DNA from: Ruthenibacterium sp.
GTDB lineage: Bacteria > Bacillota > Clostridia > Oscillospirales > Ruminococcaceae
Assembly: GCA_020025255.1 (NCBI GenBank)
Contig: JAHHSK010000065.1
Span: 1-10,127, forward strand
Length of the DNA: 10,127 nucleotides
Direction of reading: 5' to 3'
Below the pieces are notes generated by a model. The model was given only the letters and a program-made list of their open reading frames with translations. It was not told where the DNA came from and searched no databases. Below, piece after piece: positions 6,341 to 10,127 of the stretch; position 1 is the stretch's first letter; every line of letters begins with the position of its first letter. Made by a program: the position numbers and the translations under genes.

Positions 6341-6470
6341 GCTGTTCGGTATACAGAGGGCGGGTCCTGTGCGACAAAGCCCCATGAACCATGTCAGGCG
6401 GGGAACCGAGCAGCATTAAGTGGTTTGCTTTGTGCGCCGCAGCCCACCTGTCCTCTGTATACCGAAAAGC
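6341..6470 (+). ncRNA. ffs: signal recognition particle RNA (4.5S/SRP RNA)
   Basis: RNA scaffold of the signal recognition particle; it binds Ffh and drives co-translational targeting of membrane and secreted proteins. The Ffh-binding helix 8 is clear: TGTCAGG (6392-6398), a GGAA-type tetraloop closed by CG pairs, AGCAGC (6409-6414), then ATTAAG, flanked by AACCA/TGGTT. Below this are CAAAGC/GCTTTG, then a perfect 13-bp helix (6347-6359 with 6452-6464), extended to 6341/6470. The transcript is probably longer, about 6312-6509, because GGACAGGGCG (6322-6331) can pair with CGTCCTGTCC (6491-6500) to close the molecule, with a small GGCG/CGCC hairpin (6477-6489) between. No obvious Alu domain of the Bacillus type is seen. 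The position right before dnaX matches scr of B. subtilis. Confidence 0.9.
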
Positions 6471-6490
6471 ATAATGGGCGTTTAGCGCCG

Positions 6491-6509
6491 CGTCCTGTCC
6501 TGTTTTTTT
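6491..6509 (+). terminator. 3' end of the SRP RNA transcript
   Basis: A T7 run (6503-6509) follows CGTCCTGTCC (6491-6500), which pairs with the 5' end of the RNA at 6322-6331. The nearest local hairpin (6477-6489) is too far from the Ts, so termination may depend on this long-range closing helix. Some read-through into dnaX is likely, as no separate dnaX promoter is evident in the 26 nt before its start codon. Confidence 0.5.
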
Positions 6510-6535
6510 ATTTATAAAAGGGGGAGCTGAGCCAA

Positions 6536-8215
6536 ATGTATCGTGCATTGTATCGTAAATGGCGTCCGAAGTCCTTTGCAGATGTTGTAGGACAGGCGGA
6601 TATTACAACGGCTCTTATGAATCAGATCTCCCATAACAAAGTCGGCCACGCATATATTTTTACAGGTACTCGCGGCACAGGCAAAACAACCTGTGCTAAG
6701 CTTTTTGCCAAAGCCGTCAACTGCCAGCATCCCAATGGGGCGGATCCGTGCGGGGAATGTGCAATCTGCACGGGGATCGACAGCGGCAGCATCATGGATG
6801 TTGTGGAAATCGATGCGGCATCGAACAATGGTGTGGATAATATCCGTGATTTGCGCGATGAAACCGCTTATACCCCCAGCACCTGCACCTATAAGGTATA
6901 TATTATTGATGAGGTGCACATGCTGACCAATGCAGCATTCAATGCACTTTTGAAAATTATGGAAGAACCGCCCAGCCATATCATTTTCATTTTAGCAACA
7001 ACCGAGATCCATAAAGTTCCTGCAACGATTCTTTCCCGCTGCCAGCGATATGATTTTACACGGATTTCCCCAAAAGATATTGAAGATCGTCTTTTATATG
7101 TTGCAGGGCAGGAAGCGATTTCGCTGACACAGGAAGCAGCTGGCTTGATTGCACGGCTGGCAGATGGTGCCATGCGCGATGCGCTTTCCATTCTGGATAC
7201 TTGTGCCGGAATAACGGACTGTGTGGATGAAAGCATCGTGCGCCGAATGGCAGGGGTGACCGATAAAAGCTATCTGTTTGAACTTTCGGATGCGATTGCT
7301 GCACAGGATGCCGTTTCCGCGCTCTGCCTGGTGGCACAGCTTCGGGAAAAATCCATTGATATCAAGCGTCTTTGTGACGAACTGATTTTGCATTATCGAA
7401 ACCTGCTTCTTGCCGGTGTGCCGAATGGAAGGGCATTGCTTGTGGGCGTAAGTCCGGGGGAAGAGCAGCGATTTGTGGAATCTGCACCGAAATACCGACA
7501 GAAGGATGTGGTTCGAGCCATTAAAATCCTGTGTTCGGCATTGGATAAAATGGGAAAATCAACCGATCCGCAAATCGAGTTGGAGGTTGCACTTTTTAAA
7601 ATGTGTGAATCGGAACCGGAGATCGCTCCTTCTGCGTACAGTGCACCGCAGGCGGCAGTGCCTATTTCACCGGCCGCACCGCTTCCCTTTACGAGTGCGC
7701 CGATCATGCAGCCGGCGGCTCCGGCAATACAGCCGGTACAAGAATCCTCGCCCGCAGTTCAGCCTGATGCCGACTCTCCGGTGAAGATTCAACCCGAGCT
7801 TGCGAATGTGACACAATCACCAGAAAATGCACAAGGATCGGCAAAACGGGATTCTTCCCAGCTGCCGACCCTTCCGGAAGGGATATCCATACAGCCGTTT
7901 GAACAATGGAATCAGGTCGTTGCGGCAATGGAAAAAAAGGATAAGCTTTTATATGTGAATTTAAACAACTCAAAAGCTTATTACGATGGCAGACGCATCC
8001 TGATTGATGGAAGCGACCTATTCCTTGAATATATGCGCCAAAATGAATATTCTTCCCAGCTGATAAAAGAGACGATCGAGGAAGTAACCGGTGTGCATTA
8101 TGGCATAGGGCCGTACAAAAAAAAGAAAAAAACGGATGAGGCCGTGCAAAATGCGGATGCGGTTTTGGAACAGCTTGCGCAGCAGGGCGTCTCTGTGATT
8201 TTTGAAGATGAGTGA
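6536..8215 (+). CDS. dnaX: DNA polymerase III subunit tau (gamma/tau)
   Basis: Core ATPase of the clamp loader that places the beta sliding clamp on DNA and organises the replisome. At 559 aa, the N-terminal AAA+ module is fully conserved: RALYRKWRPK at 3-12, Walker A GTRGTGKT (44-51), zinc cysteines 63, 72, 75 and 78, Walker B IIDEVHM (123-129), sensor 1 TTE (155-157) and the SRC arginine finger (167-169). The clamp-loader collar follows to about residue 360. A Pro/Ala-rich linker (about 364-430) leads to a C-terminal domain (about 446-559). GGGGGAG lies about 10 bases before the ATG. An in-frame A_AAA_AAG heptamer at 7933-7939 with a 10-bp stem right after it could give a 469-aa gamma-like form ending in Gly-stop. 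It leads the dnaX-ybaB-recR operon behind the SRP RNA gene. Confidence 0.96.
   Translation: MYRALYRKWRPKSFADVVGQADITTALMNQISHNKVGHAYIFTGTRGTGKTTCAKLFAKAVNCQHPNGADPCGECAICTGIDSGSIMDVVEIDAASNNGVDNIRDLRDETAYTPSTCTYKVYIIDEVHMLTNAAFNALLKIMEEPPSHIIFILATTEIHKVPATILSRCQRYDFTRISPKDIEDRLLYVAGQEAISLTQEAAGLIARLADGAMRDALSILDTCAGITDCVDESIVRRMAGVTDKSYLFELSDAIAAQDAVSALCLVAQLREKSIDIKRLCDELILHYRNLLLAGVPNGRALLVGVSPGEEQRFVESAPKYRQKDVVRAIKILCSALDKMGKSTDPQIELEVALFKMCESEPEIAPSAYSAPQAAVPISPAAPLPFTSAPIMQPAAPAIQPVQESSPAVQPDADSPVKIQPELANVTQSPENAQGSAKRDSSQLPTLPEGISIQPFEQWNQVVAAMEKKDKLLYVNLNNSKAYYDGRRILIDGSDLFLEYMRQNEYSSQLIKETIEEVTGVHYGIGPYKKKKKTDEAVQNADAVLEQLAQQGVSVIFEDE
7933..7982 (+). promoter_or_regulatory. candidate -1 ribosomal frameshift site in dnaX
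   Basis: The slippery heptamer A_AAA_AAG (7933-7939) lies in the reading frame at codons 466-468 (Glu-Lys-Lys). It is followed at once by a perfect 10-bp inverted repeat, ATAAGCTTTT (7941-7950) with AAAAGCTTAT (7972-7981), extendable by a G-U pair. After a -1 slip the next codons are GGA TAA, so the product would end one residue later. This mirrors E. coli dnaX, which uses the same heptamer and also stops one codon after the slip. The stem is A/T-rich, its 21-nt loop is large, and the spacer is only about one base (5-8 is usual), so efficiency is uncertain. Confidence 0.45.
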
Positions 8216-8232
8216 ATAAAGGAGATTTTATT

Positions 8233-8577
8233 ATGAAAGCAAGATTACCGCAGGGTTACGGCAAACAGAGCCAGCAGCAGCTGATGCAGCAGGTTCAGAA
8301 GATGCAGGAAACGATGCAGAAAAAGCAGGAAGAACTGGAAAGTACAGAATACAGTGTCACCTCCGGGGGCGGAATGGTGGAACTGAAGATGACAGGCAAG
8401 CATGAAGTTACCAGCATCAAAATCAATCCGGATGTAGTCGAAAAAGATGACGTTGAAATGCTGGAAGATTTGATTGCCGCCGCTGTTAACGAAGCGGTTC
8501 GTGTGGTTGATGAAGCTTCTGACGAAGCTATGAATTCCCTGACCGGAGGCTTGAACATTCCCGGCTTGGGGCTGTAA
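8233..8577 (+). CDS. ybaB: YbaB/EbfC family nucleoid-associated protein
   Basis: A small DNA-binding dimer that coats the nucleoid, usually encoded between dnaX and recR. The 114-aa protein starts with a Gln/Lys/Glu-rich helix (about 10-37), followed by the SGGGMVELKMTGKHEV sheet (44-59) and the INPDVV...DDVEMLEDLI region (64-82), and ends in a Gly/Leu-rich tail (GGLNIPGLGL). All are typical of the family. I chose ATG at 8233 because AAAGGAG (8218-8224) sits eight bases upstream; an in-frame GTG at 8212 overlapping the dnaX stop has no comparable site. The 17-nt gap to dnaX and 27-nt gap to recR support one operon. Confidence 0.95.
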   Translation: MKARLPQGYGKQSQQQLMQQVQKMQETMQKKQEELESTEYSVTSGGGMVELKMTGKHEVTSIKINPDVVEKDDVEMLEDLIAAAVNEAVRVVDEASDEAMNSLTGGLNIPGLGL

Positions 8578-8604
8578 TTTAAATTAAAGGAGCGGAACGA
8601 ATTC

Positions 8605-9204
8605 ATGGGGTATAATGCGGCGCCGTTGGAACGGCTGATTGAACAATTTGCCAAGCTGCCGGGCATTGGACGAAAAGGCGCCACCCGTCTTGCATATCAG
8701 GTTTTAAGTATGGATAGGGAAGAAGCAATGGAATTCGCCCATGCAATCGAAGACGCTCACACAAAGATTCACCGCTGCAAAGTCTGCCAAAATTTCACAG
8801 AACAGGAAATTTGTCCGATTTGCAGCAGTGCATCGCGTGATCACAGCGTGATATGCGTTGTAGAAAATCCACGGGACGTCACCGCTTTTGAACGAACCCG
8901 AGAGTTTCGAGGGGTATATCACGTCCTTCACGGTTTGATTTCTCCTATGGATGGCATCGGCGCGGAACAGCTGTGCATCAAGGAATTGCTGCTGCGCATC
9001 CGCAACGGTGGGGTGAATGAAATCATTATGGCAACAAACCCGACCGTTGAGGGGGAAGCAACTGCTATGTATATCGCGAAGCTTGTAAAACCGCTTGGGG
9101 TAAAAGCCACACGCCTTGCGTATGGGTTGCCGGTTGGCAGTAACCTGGAATATGCCGATGAGGTTACACTGGGGCGTTCACTTGCCAATCGTGGCGAATT
9201 GTAA
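8605..9204 (+). CDS. recR: recombination mediator protein RecR
   Basis: Works with RecO (and RecF) to load RecA on SSB-coated single-stranded gaps during recombinational repair. The 199-aa length is standard. The N-terminal helix-hairpin-helix has LPGIGRKGATRLA (18-30); the zinc finger has Cys58, Cys61, Cys70 and Cys73. The Toprim domain runs from about 81 to 175 with Glu87 and TNPTVEGEATAMYI (144-157), and the C-terminal motif is GLPVGSNLEYADEVTLGRSLANR-like (174-196). The ATG follows AAAGGAG by about 12 bases, longer than usual, but no better in-frame start is present. It is the last gene of the dnaX operon. No clear terminator follows; the smpB promoter lies 20 nt downstream. Confidence 0.96.
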   Translation: MGYNAAPLERLIEQFAKLPGIGRKGATRLAYQVLSMDREEAMEFAHAIEDAHTKIHRCKVCQNFTEQEICPICSSASRDHSVICVVENPRDVTAFERTREFRGVYHVLHGLISPMDGIGAEQLCIKELLLRIRNGGVNEIIMATNPTVEGEATAMYIAKLVKPLGVKATRLAYGLPVGSNLEYADEVTLGRSLANRGEL

Positions 9205-9208
9205 AAAC

Positions 9209-9232
9209 ATTTGTCGGCTCCTCTTGACAAAT
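9209..9232. repeat. inverted repeat overlapping the smpB -35
   Basis: ATTTGTC (9209-9215) and GACAAAT (9226-9232) form a perfect 7-bp inverted repeat around a 10-nt spacer. The right arm covers most of the -35 box of the smpB promoter. It could be an operator or a recR 3'-end hairpin; there is no T run after it. Confidence 0.35.
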
Positions 9233-9252
9233 AAGTCGGAATTGGATATGAT
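9224..9252 (+). promoter_or_regulatory. sigma-A promoter of smpB (and probably ssrA)
   Basis: A consensus -35 TTGACA (9224-9229) and -10 TATGAT (9247-9252) are separated by exactly 17 bases. Transcription would start near 9259, about 20 nt before the smpB ATG. Confidence 0.88.
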
Positions 9253-9279
9253 ATATTATCACGACTGTGAGGTGACAAA

Positions 9280-9747
9280 ATGGCCGGACAAGAACAGAAT
9301 AAAGTGATTGCTGCAAATCGAAAAGCTCGACATGACTATTTTGTCATGGAAGCTATGGAAACGGGGATCGAGTTGGTCGGCACCGAAGTAAAAAGCATCC
9401 GTACCGGAGCGGTGAATTTAAAAGATTCATGGGTCGAAATTGAAAATGGCGAGTTGTATGTTTTAGGCATGCATATCAGTCCTTACGAAAAGGGAAACAT
9501 TTTTAACCGGGATCCGGTGCGAAAAAGAAAACTTCTTGTGCATAAAAAGGAAATCCGTCACCTGCAAGAGCAGCAGAAGCTTCAGGGCTATACATTGATT
9601 CCGTTGCAGCTTTACTTTAAACATGGTAAGGTCAAAATGGAACTTGGTGTGTGTAAAGGCAAAAAGCTGTATGATAAGCGTGCAACCATAGCGGCACGGG
9701 ATGCAAAGCGCGACATTGATCGCGCATTAAAAGAACAACGTCGATAA
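9280..9747 (+). CDS. smpB: SsrA-binding protein SmpB
   Basis: Binds the tRNA-like part of tmRNA and brings it to stalled ribosomes for trans-translation. The 155-aa protein has normal length. Family motifs include NRKARHDY (13-20), GIELVGTEVKSIR (29-41), the basic RDPVRKRKLL block (78-86) and KKLYDKR (128-134). The C-terminal tail DAKRDIDRALKEQRR (141-155) enters the ribosomal mRNA channel. GAGGTGA (9269-9275) lies four bases before the ATG. Its RNA partner ssrA follows 26 nt after the stop codon, a common pairing in Firmicutes. Confidence 0.97.
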   Translation: MAGQEQNKVIAANRKARHDYFVMEAMETGIELVGTEVKSIRTGAVNLKDSWVEIENGELYVLGMHISPYEKGNIFNRDPVRKRKLLVHKKEIRHLQEQQKLQGYTLIPLQLYFKHGKVKMELGVCKGKKLYDKRATIAARDAKRDIDRALKEQRR

Positions 9748-9748
9748 C

Positions 9749-9773
9749 GCGCGCCGAAAGGCCGCTTTATTAT
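9749..9773 (+). other. GNRA-loop hairpin between smpB and ssrA
   Basis: GCG-C-GCC, a GAAA loop and GGCCGC form a 6-bp stem with one bulged C, followed by TTTATTAT. It may act as a partial terminator or a processing signal ahead of the tmRNA. TATTAT at 9768-9773 resembles a -10 box but lies too close to the mature 5' end, so co-transcription with smpB and RNase P processing is more likely. Confidence 0.4.
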
Positions 9774-10122
9774 GGGGATGTAAAGGTTTCGACGGGGAGA
9801 GGAAAGCGAGAGCAGCGGGTAGTGCTCGGGGGACGCACTTTAAACTCCTCCAAAAAAATAGCTAACAATAATAAATTAGCAGTCGCTGCCTAATTAAAGG
9901 CAGCTGTCTTGCCCGGTTTACCGCGCACCGGGGTCAAGGCATCATTTAGCGGTGCACGTGAGCAGCATCAAGCTTTGTTTGCTGCCATGAACTGATGAAG
10001 CTACCGACACGGCAGCCCGTTTACCGGCTTGCTGTTGGGGGAATCCTGTAGGTAAACTTCACCCGAAGATACTAGCGTGGACTTCTTTTCGGACACGGGT
10101 TCGACTCCCGTCATCTCCACCA
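9774..10122 (+). ncRNA. ssrA: transfer-messenger RNA (tmRNA)
   Basis: Rescues ribosomes stalled on broken mRNAs and tags the unfinished protein for proteolysis. The molecule is complete at 349 nt. The acceptor stem GGGGATG (9774-9780) pairs with CATCTCC (10112-10118, one G-U pair), followed by A-CCA (10119-10122, CCA encoded). The T arm carries GGTTCGACTCC, and the 5' side the conserved TAAAGGTTTCGACGGGG. The tag frame starts at the GCT resume codon at 9861 and reads ANNNKLAVAA followed by TAA (9891-9893). The middle holds GC-rich pseudoknot segments (e.g. 9912-9935 and 10005-10034). It is likely co-expressed with smpB. Confidence 0.97.
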
Positions 10123-10127
10123 AATGG

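Noticed and set aside
5586..6548. A 320-codon minus-strand open frame
   Set aside because: It is antisense to pduL, its terminator and the SRP RNA gene, all well supported, so it is a shadow.
8212..8232. GTG start seven codons upstream for ybaB
   Set aside because: The ATG at 8233 has an ideal AAAGGAG site that lies inside this extension; the GTG overlaps the dnaX stop and has no comparable site.
1..10127. CRISPR arrays, insertion sequence ends, tRNA genes
   Set aside because: No regularly spaced direct repeats, transposase genes or cloverleaf-forming tRNA sequences were seen; the only tRNA-like structure belongs to the tmRNA.

Overview
The window comes from a Firmicute, most likely a Clostridia member of the Ruminococcaceae/Oscillospiraceae type. 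The signs are moderate GC, strong GAGGTGA/AGGAGG ribosome binding sites, the SRP RNA-dnaX-ybaB-recR order also known from Bacillus subtilis, a stand-alone PduL phosphotransacylase, and smpB directly followed by ssrA. The family assignments are inferred from motifs read by eye; no database was searched.

Left part (1-2680, minus strand): a P-type Ca2+/Mn2+ ATPase gene runs off the left edge of the window. Its roughly 240-nt leader has a well-formed sigma-A promoter, a yybP-ykoY-type (Mn2+) riboswitch aptamer, and an intrinsic terminator whose 5' arm contains the 3' strand of aptamer helix P1. This is the classic layout of a metal-induced transcriptional ON switch, and it suggests the pump removes excess Mn2+ (and/or Ca2+).

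Middle-left (2690-4890): a 55-aa ORF overlaps by ATGA the start of an intact 509-aa large serine recombinase. The recombinase runs tail-to-tail into a truncated, motif-damaged P-loop ATPase fragment on the minus strand. No other element genes are present, so this looks like the remains of an integrated element, or a solitary recombinase next to a damaged chromosomal gene.

Middle (4930-6540): a family 4 uracil-DNA glycosylase (minus) with its own long terminator hairpin is divergent from pduL (plus). pduL ends in a clear terminator and is followed by the promoter and gene of the signal recognition particle RNA.

Right part (6536-10127, plus strand): dnaX (DNA polymerase III tau, with a candidate -1 frameshift site that would yield a gamma-like product), the nucleoid-associated protein gene ybaB, and recR form a replication/repair operon. 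Then smpB, from a near-consensus promoter, and ssrA (tmRNA, complete to the CCA end) make up the trans-translation module. The tmRNA encodes the tag ANNNKLAVAA.
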